Origin: Trichocoleus desertorum ATA4-8-CV12
Lineage (GTDB): Bacteria > Cyanobacteriota > Cyanobacteriia > FACHB-46
Assembly (NCBI GenBank): GCA_019358975.1
Contig: JAHHIL010000002.1
Location: forward strand, 62,001 to 126,000
Direction: 5' to 3'
DNA: 64,000 nucleotides
The notes beneath the pieces are model-generated. The model was not told the origin of the DNA and ran no database searches. It was given only the letters and a program-made list of their open reading frames with translations. This document shows, one piece after another, positions 53,639 to 62,293 of the stretch. The stretch's first letter is position 1, and each line of letters opens with the position of its first letter. Both the position numbers and the translations under genes were made by a program.

Positions 53639-56269
53639 ATGGTTACCCCCCTCAGCGGCGCTCAAATTCGGCAAAAGTTTCTTGATTTTTATGCAGCCAG
53701 AGGCCATCAGATATTACCGAGTGCCTCCTTGGTTCCCGAAGATCCAACGGTGCTGCTGACGATCGCGGGTATGTTGCCCTTTAAGCCGATTTTTTTGGGA
53801 CAGCGATCGCCCGAGTTTCCTAGAGCTACGACATCTCAAAAGTGTATCCGCACGAATGATATTGAGAACGTGGGTCGTACCGCCCGACACCACACTTTTT
53901 TTGAGATGTTGGGCAACTTTAGCTTTGGAGATTATTTCAAAGAACAAGCGATCGCTTGGGCCTGGGAACTGGCGACTGAGGTATTTGGGCTACCACCAGA
54001 GCGCTTAGTGGTAAGTGTTTTTGAAGAAGACGACGAAGCATTTGCCCTGTGGCGGGACAAAATTGGCATTCCGGCGCACCGAATTCAGCGCATGGGCGAG
54101 AAGGATAATTTCTGGGTATCTGGCCCCACCGGACCTTGCGGGCCTTGCTCCGAGATTTACTACGACTTCCACCCCGAAAAAGGCGACGACCACATTGACC
54201 TCGAAGACGATACTCGGTTTATCGAGTTCTACAACCTGGTGTTCATGCAGTACAACCGGGATGCCGAAGGTAACCTGACGCCGCTGCAAAACAAAAATAT
54301 TGATACAGGGTTGGGCTTGGAACGGATGGCCCAGATCCTTCAGAAAGTTCCGAATAACTACGAAACGGATTTAATTTTCCCCATCATTCAAACTGCCGCA
54401 GACATTGCGGGGATTGATTACAGCCAAGCGGATGAGTCTACCAAAGTTTCGCTGAAGGTGATTGGAGATCACGTCCGGTCAGTGGTGCACATGATTGCCG
54501 ATGGCATTGCGGCTTCTAATATCGGTCGCGGTTATGTGTTGCGGCGCTTGATTCGTCGGGTCGTACGACATGGCCGATTGATTGGCATCGAAGGTGAATT
54601 CACCACACGAGTTGCAGACGCTGCGATCGCCCTGGCTGATTCGGCTTATCCCAACGTGCGGCTGAAGGAAAACAGCATCAAAACCGAGTTGCAGCGCGAA
54701 GAAGCCCAATTCCTCAAAACCCTCGATCGCGGTGAAAAGCTGCTGGCAGAAATTTTGGAGCGCGAAACGGTTCAGGTTTCTGGGCCTGATGCCTTTAAGC
54801 TCTACGACACCTACGGTTTCCCCGTTGAACTGACTCAAGAGATTGCTGAGGAGAAAAACCTCACGGTTGATCTTGAAGGCTTTGAAGCCGAAATGGAGAA
54901 GCAGCGCGATCGCTCTCGTGACGCTCACGAAACTATCGACCTGACTGTCCAAGGCTCTCTAGATACATTGGCGGAGCATGTTCATGCCACTGAGTTTCTT
55001 GGGTATGTGGAACGCTCGGCCACAGTTCAAGTTGAAGTGTTACTGGTGAATGGCAAATCGGCTGAAGCGGCTGAAGCGGGCACTGAAGTTCAGATCATCT
55101 TAGACAAAACGCCCTTCTACGCTGAGTCTGGTGGTCAGGTGGGCGATCGCGGCTATTTGTCTGGCGATGCAGTGCTGGTGCGTATCCATGACGTGAAAAA
55201 AGAATCCGATTTCTTTGTCCACTTTGGGCGAATTGAGCGGGGTACGCTGCAAGTGGGGGCTACTGTCACGGCGCAAATTGACCAAGCTTGTCGGCGACGC
55301 GCCCAAGCCAACCACTCCGCCACTCACCTGTTACAAGCCGCGCTGAGGAGATTGGTTGATGACTCGATTTCTCAAGCGGGTTCTCTCGTGGCCTTCGATC
55401 GCCTGCGGTTTGACTTCAACTGCCCCCGCCCTCTGACTCCAGAGGAAGTGCAACAGGTAGAGGAGCAAGTCAACCTGTGGGTGGCTGAAGCGCATACGGC
55501 GCAAATTGAAGTGCTGCCTATCGCGGAGGCAAAAGCCAAAGGCGCGATCGCGATGTTTGGTGAGAAGTATGGCGATCAAGTTCGGGTACTCGATTTCCCT
55601 GGTGTGTCAATGGAGTTGTGTGGCGGCACCCATGTCAGCAACACCGCAGAAATCGGCGTGTTCAAAATTATTTCTGAAACAGGGGTGGCCTCTGGGGTAC
55701 GGCGGATTGAAGCGGTGGCTGGTCCCTCAGTTCTGGACTACCTGAACGTCCGCGATCGCGTGGTGCGGGATCTGAGCGATCGCTTCAAAGCCAAGCCAGA
55801 AGAACTCACTGACCGGATCGCCAATTTGCAAAACGAGCTGAAAAACACCCAAAAGCAATTGGAAACTGCAAAAGCTGAACTAGCTCTAGCCAAATCTGAT
55901 CAACTATTGGGCCAAGCTGAATCAGTGGGTGACTTCAAGCTCTTGGTAGCGCAACTAGAAGGGGTAGATCCGGAGTCGCTCAAGACTGTGGCAGAGCGCT
56001 TAGGCCAGAAATTAGGGGAAGGTGCTGTCGTGCTCGCCTCGGTGCCTGAACCCGACAAAGTGAGTTTGGTGGCTGCTTTCAGTCCTGCTGTGGTTAAATC
56101 TGGCTTGCAAGCAGGTAAGTTTATTGGCGCGATCGCTAAGCTCTGTGGCGGTGGTGGCGGTGGCCGACCCAACTTAGCCCAAGCAGGGGGACGAGATGCT
56201 AGCAAGCTCCCCGAAGCTCTGGCTGAAGCTCGCAATCAACTGCAATCTAGTTTGGGCAACACGAAATAA
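53639..56269 (+). CDS. alaS: Alanyl-tRNA synthetase
   Basis: An 876-residue class II synthetase charging tRNA-Ala. The catalytic core (1-240) has [24 protein letters not shown] and [32 protein letters not shown] (motif 2 region). The tRNA-binding domain follows. The editing domain has the metal motif [13 protein letters not shown] (about 560) and CGGTH (about 661), which clears mischarged Ser and Gly. The C-Ala coiled coil and domain (about 720-876) ends with the glycine-rich [18 protein letters not shown] 53639 is the start. The length matches E. coli AlaRS (876). Confidence 0.97.
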   Translation: MVTPLSGAQIRQKFLDFYAARGHQILPSASLVPEDPTVLLTIAGMLPFKPIFLGQRSPEFPRATTSQKCIRTNDIENVGRTARHHTFFEMLGNFSFGDYFKEQAIAWAWELATEVFGLPPERLVVSVFEEDDEAFALWRDKIGIPAHRIQRMGEKDNFWVSGPTGPCGPCSEIYYDFHPEKGDDHIDLEDDTRFIEFYNLVFMQYNRDAEGNLTPLQNKNIDTGLGLERMAQILQKVPNNYETDLIFPIIQTAADIAGIDYSQADESTKVSLKVIGDHVRSVVHMIADGIAASNIGRGYVLRRLIRRVVRHGRLIGIEGEFTTRVADAAIALADSAYPNVRLKENSIKTELQREEAQFLKTLDRGEKLLAEILERETVQVSGPDAFKLYDTYGFPVELTQEIAEEKNLTVDLEGFEAEMEKQRDRSRDAHETIDLTVQGSLDTLAEHVHATEFLGYVERSATVQVEVLLVNGKSAEAAEAGTEVQIILDKTPFYAESGGQVGDRGYLSGDAVLVRIHDVKKESDFFVHFGRIERGTLQVGATVTAQIDQACRRRAQANHSATHLLQAALRRLVDDSISQAGSLVAFDRLRFDFNCPRPLTPEEVQQVEEQVNLWVAEAHTAQIEVLPIAEAKAKGAIAMFGEKYGDQVRVLDFPGVSMELCGGTHVSNTAEIGVFKIISETGVASGVRRIEAVAGPSVLDYLNVRDRVVRDLSDRFKAKPEELTDRIANLQNELKNTQKQLETAKAELALAKSDQLLGQAESVGDFKLLVAQLEGVDPESLKTVAERLGQKLGEGAVVLASVPEPDKVSLVAAFSPAVVKSGLQAGKFIGAIAKLCGGGGGGRPNLAQAGGRDASKLPEALAEARNQLQSSLGNTK

Positions 56270-56271
56270 AA

Positions 56272-56328
56272 CCTAACCCCCAGCCCCTTCCCCACTTAGC
56301 TTGCTTCCCCACAGGGGTGGGAAGGGGA
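56272..56328. repeat. Dispersed hairpin repeat, copy 4 (variant)
   Basis: CCTAACCCCCAG and CCCCTTCCCCAC (56284-56295) are followed by a longer loop (TTAGCTTGCTTCCCC) and GTGGGAAGGGG (56317-56327). The stem contains one extra C compared with other copies, and the loop is about 20 bases. It lies 3 bp after the alaS stop codon, the same relative position as copy 3. Confidence 0.7.
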
Positions 56329-56386
56329 GGCAGCTTCTGCGTACACAGTGGCTAAATGTAGCTGTTAGGGGGCGATCGCTTCATCT

Positions 56387-57094
56387 TTAAGGATCAATAG
56401 CGGTAGGTTCCAAATTTTGGTAATGCTGCTCAATGACTTGGTAGCATTCCGCCACATTCCTTTGTTCTCTCAGCGCCTCTACCAAAGCTGTATAGGCTCC
56501 TTGGTGCTCTTGCAGCAGATTGTGGGCTTTGAGGACCGCCCCACGTTCCTTTTCCTGCCCTTCCCGGTTAGGACGACGCAGTTGTGCCCAGATGGTGCGA
56601 AACTTTTTCAGGTCATCTGCGCCACCTTCCGCATCGCCGTAGACCCGCGTTTCTGCCACGCCGCCTGCCATCCAAACCGTACAGTAGTGCTCTAGTAGTT
56701 GGGCCGAAAGGTTGCCTTGCTGTAACTCTGCTTCCAGTTCCTCACAGTCAAAGGTGACTCCGCCTTGACCTGCTTGGCCTTGGCGGAAAGCCTCCCAAGC
56801 ACTTAGGGCATAGCCTGTGATCGGAATATTCAGCAGATAAGCTACCAAAAAATGCCCTGCTTCGTGATGAATGACGCGATCGCGATGGGCAGGTGAGCGT
56901 CTGGCAAACCAATCGACGACTAGGATGCCTCCTGTGCCTTGCCAAGCCAAGCGATCGACCGTGACCAAACCCATCAAGACGACTACGGCAAGCGCCGGAA
57001 CCAGCGGTGAGAGATGAATCAGCGGTCCTAAGAGGCTGGTCATCGTCACCGTAAAAATAGAAATAGCAACTAAGTTAAACGTGATTTGACTCAT
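56387..57094 (-). CDS. FtsH-like M41-type zinc protease domain protein without AAA+ module
   Basis: A 235-residue membrane-anchored protein. Two N-terminal hydrophobic helices (about 5-25 and 30-45) precede a domain with the zinc motif HHEAGHFLVAYLLNIPI (HExxH, about 77-92) and a second conserved region, YCTVWMAGGVAETRVYGDAEGGADDLKKFR, in which a Glu/Asp may be the third ligand as in FtsH. The AAA+ ATPase part of FtsH (about 250 residues) is absent. Plastid and cyanobacterial proteins of this short type exist; their role is unknown to me. ATG 57094. Confidence 0.7.
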   Translation of the reverse strand: MSQITFNLVAISIFTVTMTSLLGPLIHLSPLVPALAVVVLMGLVTVDRLAWQGTGGILVVDWFARRSPAHRDRVIHHEAGHFLVAYLLNIPITGYALSAWEAFRQGQAGQGGVTFDCEELEAELQQGNLSAQLLEHYCTVWMAGGVAETRVYGDAEGGADDLKKFRTIWAQLRRPNREGQEKERGAVLKAHNLLQEHQGAYTALVEALREQRNVAECYQVIEQHYQNLEPTAIDP

Positions 57095-57133
57095 GGGGCT
57101 GACCGAATCACCAAGCGAAGGACAACGGAAAAA

Positions 57134-57949
57134 CTACTGGGAGCTATCGGTGCTACTGGGGGCAGCAGGCACTGGATTTCTAGCTTTATAGAAGGTTTCT
57201 AAGCTGGTGCGATCGCCCACAAACCGCCAATGCCAAGGTTCATAGCTCACTCCCTGAGAATTGCCTTTGGCAAAAGAAATTTCAAAGTTATAGCGGGCCG
57301 CATTATTTTTGAGCCACTGAAAAGCTGTGGTTGATTCAAAGCTAGTACTCAAGTTGGTATCTGGTGCATTGGCATCGCCTATGTCAATGGCATAGCCCGT
57401 GTGGTGCTCACTGTATCCGGGTGGAGCGCTAACCTCTGCCCGCTTGGGTGCATCTTGGCCCCGCTCTGCTTTGACATCAAAAAAGACATGCTGCTGATCT
57501 GCCAATGAGCGAAACCCTGAAATTGGGACAAGTGTCACGCCATCAGCCGCAGCGGCTGCTACCATCGACTCAAACGCTGCCGCTGCGGCTCTCCTCAGCC
57601 TGATATTGCCATCCATCGACAGCGGCTCTAGCTCTGCAACGGGCGCTTCTGGATAAGGTAAGTGTCCCAGCAAGGTCTCGCCATTCGGTCCTACGGTTGG
57701 CTCTGCCTGGGGTGGAGCCACTGTACCATTAGAAATTTCTGAGGTGGGTGCAGGACTTTTCTGGGCTTGGGAGAATAACCAAACGCCGCTGAGGAGAGCG
57801 ATCGCGCTTAGCCCCACTACTCCCAAAAGCCATTGTCGAGGCAGTTTAGGTTGAGGTTGAATCTCTGGGGTTTCCCGCACTGCTTCAGGGATGTCGCCCA
57901 GTGAAGCAGGAACTTGCGGTGGTTTTCCAGGCAGATCTGGATTATTCAA
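57134..57949 (-). CDS. D-alanyl-D-alanine carboxypeptidase, VanY/M15B family
   Basis: A 271-residue membrane-anchored peptidase. A short cytoplasmic N-terminus with prolines is followed by one helix (about 40-62, WLLGVVGLSAIALLSGVWLF). A Pro/Thr-rich linker leads to the M15B domain (about 100-260). Zn and catalytic motifs are visible: SGFRSLADQQHVFF, SEHHTGYAIDIGD (His and Asp) and EPWHWRFVG (Glu and His). It should trim peptidoglycan stem peptides in the periplasm. ATG 57949. It is 40 bp from the FtsH-like gene on the same strand and may be co-transcribed. Confidence 0.9.
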   Translation of the reverse strand: MNNPDLPGKPPQVPASLGDIPEAVRETPEIQPQPKLPRQWLLGVVGLSAIALLSGVWLFSQAQKSPAPTSEISNGTVAPPQAEPTVGPNGETLLGHLPYPEAPVAELEPLSMDGNIRLRRAAAAAFESMVAAAAADGVTLVPISGFRSLADQQHVFFDVKAERGQDAPKRAEVSAPPGYSEHHTGYAIDIGDANAPDTNLSTSFESTTAFQWLKNNAARYNFEISFAKGNSQGVSYEPWHWRFVGDRTSLETFYKARNPVPAAPSSTDSSQ

Positions 57950-58074
57950 ATTTCAACTCCTGCCTTGAGGTCGCAGCATAACAACTCAAGCGATCGCAAT
58001 ATTACGATCGCAATATTAAAAATTGTAGACCGGAGCCGATCGATCGACCGTACTCGTCTTCCTTTGATCCCACC

Positions 58075-59046
58075 ATGCCTAGTTTAGGAATTAGCCTCTT
58101 AAAACTTTATGTGCCCTTGATTGGCTGGGTACTGCTGGGGCTAATTCTAGGCCAACGCCTTTCCCCTGCGATCGCTGCTATTTTAGGCAAATTTCTCTTT
58201 TGGATTGGCGTCCCGATTAGTATCGTGGCATTTTTGCGGCAGGCTAGCTTGAGTGGCCCTATTTGGATTGCTCCCGTTGCCGCCTGGGTTGCAATGCTTT
58301 TAGGGGTAGGGCTGGCTTGGTTGTGGTGGCAACAATACCACCCACCACACCCTCCACATCTCAATTGGGCTTCAGGATTAGCAGACAGGGCTTCTAGTGT
58401 CAGCCAACCTACCCAAGGCAGCTTTTTATTAGCGGCAATGGTAGGGAATACTGGATATTTAGGCTACCCAGTCATACTGACTTTGGTTGGGTCAAAATAT
58501 TTTGCTTGGGCACTGTTCTACGATTTACTCGGAACCACCTTAGGCGCTTACGGGCTGGGTGTGCTGATGGGGGCGCACTATGGCATCGGGAGCCAGTCTT
58601 CTGGGTGGTTAGCTCAGGCTCTGATCAAAAACCCAGCGCTTTGGAGTTTAGGGCTGGGACTAATGCTACGAACTGTCCCCTTGCCCCTAGCAGCAGAGCA
58701 AAGTCTTTATTTAGCTGCTTGGAGTAATGTAGCTTTGTCTTTAATTTTGATTGGAATGCGATTGAGCCAGGTGTCTTCTTGGCGCAGTCTTCGGCTCGCT
58801 TCCATTAGTGTTGGCATCAAGATGCTGCTAGTGCCCTTGCTGCTCGGCTTTGGATTGTGGCTGATTGGCATCAAAGGGTCTGCTCAACTGGTGATTGTGC
58901 TGCAAATGGCCATGCCACCCGCGTTTGCCACGCTCGTAATTGCCGAGGCTTACGATTTAGATCGAGATTTAGCCGTAACTGCTCTGGCGGTGGGTTCCAC
59001 AGGTCTTTTGTTTACCTTGCCACTTTGGTTATGGTTTTTCAGCTAG
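58075..59046 (+). CDS. AEC (auxin efflux carrier) family transporter
   Basis: A 323-residue protein with about ten membrane helices in two halves, typical of AEC carriers for organic anions. Landmarks are the start LGISLLKLYVPLIGWVLLGLILGQRL, SFLLAAMVGNTGYLGYPVILTLVG (crossover region of the first half) and MAMPPAFATLVIAEAYDLDRDLAV in the second half. A variable loop with Pro/His lies near residue 95-125. The substrate is unknown. ATG 58075; it is divergent from the VanY gene. Confidence 0.85.
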   Translation: MPSLGISLLKLYVPLIGWVLLGLILGQRLSPAIAAILGKFLFWIGVPISIVAFLRQASLSGPIWIAPVAAWVAMLLGVGLAWLWWQQYHPPHPPHLNWASGLADRASSVSQPTQGSFLLAAMVGNTGYLGYPVILTLVGSKYFAWALFYDLLGTTLGAYGLGVLMGAHYGIGSQSSGWLAQALIKNPALWSLGLGLMLRTVPLPLAAEQSLYLAAWSNVALSLILIGMRLSQVSSWRSLRLASISVGIKMLLVPLLLGFGLWLIGIKGSAQLVIVLQMAMPPAFATLVIAEAYDLDRDLAVTALAVGSTGLLFTLPLWLWFFS

Positions 59047-59076
59047 GCTGTTGGCGCTCCAGTTCAGGCGCTGCAC

Positions 59077-59469
59077 TTAGCCTGCCCAACTGACATCCTC
59101 ACCCGTGCTATTCACGGTGGGCAGAGGCTTAGTAATCGGTACTTCTCGCCGCAGCGAATCTTTTGGTATTTCCGATTGAGACTGCCGCCCTCTAGGAACC
59201 TGCTGCTCAGGTTTGCGCTTTTGAACAGCTTGGCGCTCAGGCACAATCACTTTTTGCATCAAATACTCAATGGTTTGCTGCTTAACCCAACCGCGTGTTA
59301 CCAGAATGTCACCAAAGCGCATTCCCGTTAGCTTTTGGTCATTTAAGGCCACATCAATTTGCCCAGGGGTTAGCAAGCCAGCTTCCATCAAGTATCCACC
59401 CAACCGCTTTATATGACTTGCGTGATCTGGCATTGGTTGCCTCTCCGAGCGATCGCTTCTGTTCGGCAT
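59077..59469 (-). CDS. Hypothetical protein with GspE N-terminal/MshEN-like segment
   Basis: A 130-residue soluble protein. Residues about 20-75 (IKRLGGYLMEAGLLTPGQID, then GMRFGDILVTRGWVKQQTIEYLM) show the two short helix-turn units seen at the N-terminus of type II secretion and type IV pilus ATPases, where related MshEN domains can bind c-di-GMP. The rest is disordered and basic. ATG 59433 (MPDHASHIKRLGG) is a good alternative start. Nucleotide binding is not shown by the sequence alone. Confidence 0.6.
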   Translation of the reverse strand: MPNRSDRSERQPMPDHASHIKRLGGYLMEAGLLTPGQIDVALNDQKLTGMRFGDILVTRGWVKQQTIEYLMQKVIVPERQAVQKRKPEQQVPRGRQSQSEIPKDSLRREVPITKPLPTVNSTGEDVSWAG

Positions 59470-59567
59470 TTGTTCGGCCTTGTGATCTCAGTCTATCAAG
59501 CTGCTTTGGGTCTACTTCACAGTCCGAAATCCTAATTCCTAAAATTTACGGAACCTACATTTTCAAC

Positions 59568-60119
59568 CTAGATTGACTGAGATTGAGCATTGGTGGGCGG
59601 CGCGATCGCCTGAGGTGCTGCTAAATCCGCTGGGTTCATTTGCTCATACTTCTCAAAGGGTTGATGAATCCAAGGATTGTCGGGTAAGTAATCTACGTAA
59701 TAGTCCGGGGTAATGACAGAACAAGCTTTATACCAAATCGCAGCCGTTCGGACTTCTTCTACGTAAAATCCATATTTGCGATCGAGCCAAGTTAAGGTGC
59801 GCTGTAGTGTAATCCCCGAATCTACTAGGTCATCAACCAGCAAAATATGACTGCCTAAGTTAGGTGTAGTCATGGTGAGATCACGGGAAAAAGTAATCGA
59901 ACCTCTGACTTGATTGTTCAACCCGCCATAAGAGGAAGTAGCCAAAATTGCTAAAGGTTGGTTATAGATGCGTGACAAAATATCACCGACACGCACCCCC
60001 CCTTTAGCCAAACAAATAATTTGATTGAACTGCCAATTGGACTGATAAATCTTGGCGGCAAGCGCTTCAATTTTTTGATGGTACTCAGTCCAAGAAACGT
60101 GAAGATCCACCATAATCAA
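59568..60119 (-). CDS. Phosphoribosyltransferase family protein
   Basis: A 183-residue type I PRTase. The PRPP-binding motif is HILLVDDLVDSGITLQ (about 93-108), and the hood/N-terminal parts include IICLAKGGVRVGDILSRIYNQPLAILATSSYGG. This arrangement resembles xanthine-guanine or hypoxanthine PRTase-like proteins, but the base cannot be deduced. The C-terminal tail has DNPWIHQPFEKYE. ATG 60119 or ATG 60113 may be used. Confidence 0.85.
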   Translation of the reverse strand: MIMVDLHVSWTEYHQKIEALAAKIYQSNWQFNQIICLAKGGVRVGDILSRIYNQPLAILATSSYGGLNNQVRGSITFSRDLTMTTPNLGSHILLVDDLVDSGITLQRTLTWLDRKYGFYVEEVRTAAIWYKACSVITPDYYVDYLPDNPWIHQPFEKYEQMNPADLAAPQAIAPPTNAQSQSI

Positions 60120-60221
60120 TTGAGAAGTGAGAATGATGAGAATGATACCTTGCTTGGGGCGATCGCTTTTAACAAAACTTGAACAAGAGATTATCCTTCA
60201 AAGTATGAAGCTAATTCTTGA

Positions 60222-60352
60222 AGAGCCATTTATCAGCTGACTCCTAATCAGAAAATGCAGTTGTTGATATTCGTAAACTGCGTAATTACTGCCTTAATCC
60301 AAGACACAATGATGGAAAGCACAAAGCTCGGCTATTTTCCTCGATTCTTGAC
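60222..60352 (+). other. Out-of-register N-terminal remnant of the DUF6883 gene
   Basis: The frame of the downstream gene stays open back to 60248 and encodes SENAVVDIRKLRNYC and RHNDGKHKARLF, which looks like the normal N-terminus of the DUF6883 family. It has no ATG, GTG or TTG and is closed by TAA at 60245. Shifting register just upstream gives QLTPN, as if one base had been lost near 60248. This points to a damaged start region or a non-canonical initiation codon. Confidence 0.6.
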
Positions 60353-60565
60353 ATGACGGCTGACAATGCTGAAGAATTACGTCAAATTTTGCTTGAAGCC
60401 ATCAAAACTCATGAGGCTCAATTAGGAAGACAGGATGAGTTTGGACAACGCTACACTCTCGATTTCATAATCGAACGGCAAGCTAGAAGTGCAACTCTAC
60501 GAAGTGGCTGGATCATTGAAAATGGTTCAGAGGTGCCAAAGTTAACGACCTGCTATCCTCTGTAA
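60353..60565 (+). CDS. DUF6883-like protein, N-terminally truncated as read
   Basis: Seventy residues from ATG 60353 (MTADNAEELRQILLEAIKTHEAQ) with the family's C-terminal signature RYTLDFIIERQARSATLRSGWII to LTTCYPL. Family members that I recall are about 105-115 residues, so roughly 35-40 N-terminal residues are missing from this reading; they are visible upstream in the same frame but lack a start codon. DUF6883 is often found next to DUF4926 and is suspected to be a toxin-antitoxin-like or mobile defence module; that role is unproven. The stop lies 21 bp before the DUF4926 start. Confidence 0.6.
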   Translation: MTADNAEELRQILLEAIKTHEAQLGRQDEFGQRYTLDFIIERQARSATLRSGWIIENGSEVPKLTTCYPL

Positions 60566-60586
60566 TTAATGGAGGTAATGAGCACG

Positions 60587-60832
60587 ATGAATAATACAGT
60601 CAAGTTGCTAGATGTGGTTGCCCTGACCGTTGACCTTCCCCAGTACAATTTGTGGCGTGGGCAGGTTGGAACAGTTGTTGAAACACTAGCAGATGGTATT
60701 GCATTCGAAGTTGAATTTAGCGATCGCAACGGGCGTACCTACGAGTCTTTAGGGTTGCGCCCAGAACAAATGATGGTTCTGCATTTTGAGCCAGTATCAC
60801 CCGATTCAAAAGCTGAAATGCTTACAGTGTAA
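60587..60832 (+). CDS. DUF4926 family protein
   Basis: An 81-residue protein with the DUF4926 pattern: KLLDVVALTVDLPQYNLWRGQVGTVVETL, then FEVEFSDRNGRTYESLGLRPEQMMVL. The fold is a small SH3-like beta barrel by appearance. ATG 60587 lies ten bases after a strong GGAGGT (60571-60576) and starts right at the domain; ATG 60569 and 60578 are too near or overlap it. It pairs with the DUF6883-like gene upstream; it may be the partner or antidote of that protein, but this is inference. Confidence 0.78.
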   Translation: MNNTVKLLDVVALTVDLPQYNLWRGQVGTVVETLADGIAFEVEFSDRNGRTYESLGLRPEQMMVLHFEPVSPDSKAEMLTV

Positions 60833-60835
60833 ACA

Positions 60836-62197
60836 GTGCACTTTAATTTTTCCCTAGTTCCTCTTCCAGCTTGGATGCAGAAGAAAAAGTTGATTTTGTG
60901 GGTTTGCGGGGGCTGTATCGGCTTTGTTAGCTTGCCTGTGCTGTGGATCTTGGGCGGTAATTGGGTCGCTCACCAGCAAGAAAACCAGTCTCAGCAACAA
61001 TGGCAAGCACTGAACGCTCAGTTTGACCATGCGGGTGCTAACCAGTCAGCCTTACAGCTAGAAGCCTTAAGTGCGGGTTTGGGAATTAACTTGCTGGGCG
61101 TCAAAAGCGATCGCCCCCTTCTGTCTCAAGCAGAAACTAAGCAGGCTGAGTCGATTCATCAAGAACTACAAGCATTTTTAGAACGGCAACTAGAAGATAA
61201 TACTGATGCGATTGAGCCAATCCCTCAGCGCTTGCAGAACTATCTAAAGGTGCATGCAACCCAGCTAGAGGCTATCCGTCAGCAAGGGTTACAAGGTGAA
61301 ATGCCCCAGTGGGAGTCAGCTACCCCCTATCCTGATGTCACGCAAGTGCGGCCTACCTTTGCTGGCTTCGTCAAACTTCAACGCCTGCTGATTGCGGATG
61401 TCTTAGAGAAGCATCGACTGGGGCAAACCGAAGCTGCGATCGCCAGTCTGGAAGCAAGCTGGAAACTGAATCAAGCTTTGCGCGATCGCCCAGAGCTGAT
61501 GAGCCAAACTGTGGCCCTGATTGTGACCAAAACACAAGCAGGCACCCTCCGCAAAATGGATCGCTTACCCCCCGTCTGGCAGCAGCGCCTGATGGAACAC
61601 GACTATCGTCAATCTTTTCAGACCGCACTGAACTGGGAAAGCTGGCTCGTGGCTGATGTGATTCGTAAAACTGATTTACAAACTCAGCCAGAATCCCTAT
61701 CGGGGGTATCAAGATTTTGGTATTCACTCCGCCAACCCTATTTACGCTTGGCAGCTTTGGATGCGGCTAGCAAAATGCGACAAGCTTACCGATCGCTTCC
61801 CCAAGAAAACACCTGTCTCTTTGATGCTCCCACTTTCGATATGGACTTAGATACCTCATTAGCTACCTGGAATGGTGAGAGAGGGGTAATCTTGTTTGGG
61901 TTTGCTCAACAGTGGCGAACGGCAGGCTTCTTGATGATCGATCTAGAACTAACTCAAAAAGTTCTAAAGACCAAAGCGGCGATCGCCCAGCCCCAGACAG
62001 AACCCCAGCCTCAGCTAAAACCTGTCAACTCGACCCACCGACCCTCTGTTGTTTGTCCTCATGCTGGGTGGATCTATCGAAACTTGCCAGACCAAGGGTG
62101 GTCTCTCACCTTTAGCCAAACGCTAGAACGACCTGCCCAGGAAGTCAAGGGTCTAGTTCTACCGTTAACTTATCGTGCTAAAGCACAGAAACTCTAA
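60836..62197 (+). CDS. Membrane-anchored hypothetical protein
   Basis: A 453-residue protein from GTG 60836 (ATG 60875 also possible). One N-terminal helix (about 18-45, KLILWVCGGCIGFVSLPVLWILGG) anchors a large, mainly helical extracytoplasmic domain with many Gln and Leu residues, for example EALSAGLGINLLGV, AAIASLEASWKLNQALRDRPELMS and GVSRFWYSLRQPYLRLAALDA. The C-terminal part contains two cysteines (NTCLFD, VVCPHAGW). No catalytic motif is evident. It follows DUF4926 with 3 bp between stop and start, but its different character suggests that it is not part of that module. Confidence 0.6.
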   Translation: MHFNFSLVPLPAWMQKKKLILWVCGGCIGFVSLPVLWILGGNWVAHQQENQSQQQWQALNAQFDHAGANQSALQLEALSAGLGINLLGVKSDRPLLSQAETKQAESIHQELQAFLERQLEDNTDAIEPIPQRLQNYLKVHATQLEAIRQQGLQGEMPQWESATPYPDVTQVRPTFAGFVKLQRLLIADVLEKHRLGQTEAAIASLEASWKLNQALRDRPELMSQTVALIVTKTQAGTLRKMDRLPPVWQQRLMEHDYRQSFQTALNWESWLVADVIRKTDLQTQPESLSGVSRFWYSLRQPYLRLAALDAASKMRQAYRSLPQENTCLFDAPTFDMDLDTSLATWNGERGVILFGFAQQWRTAGFLMIDLELTQKVLKTKAAIAQPQTEPQPQLKPVNSTHRPSVVCPHAGWIYRNLPDQGWSLTFSQTLERPAQEVKGLVLPLTYRAKAQKL

Positions 62198-62293
62198 GAG
62201 TTTCTGATAGTTTTGATAAACCCTTTGTGAGTGAGCAAAGATCTTGTCTCATTCCATACCAAGGGTTGCTCTTTTTTGCCCTTTCTAACTGCT

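Noticed and set aside
60836-62197. Third gene of the DUF6883/DUF4926 module
   Set aside because: It is only 3 bp downstream, but it is a large membrane-anchored protein of different character; a functional link is unsupported.
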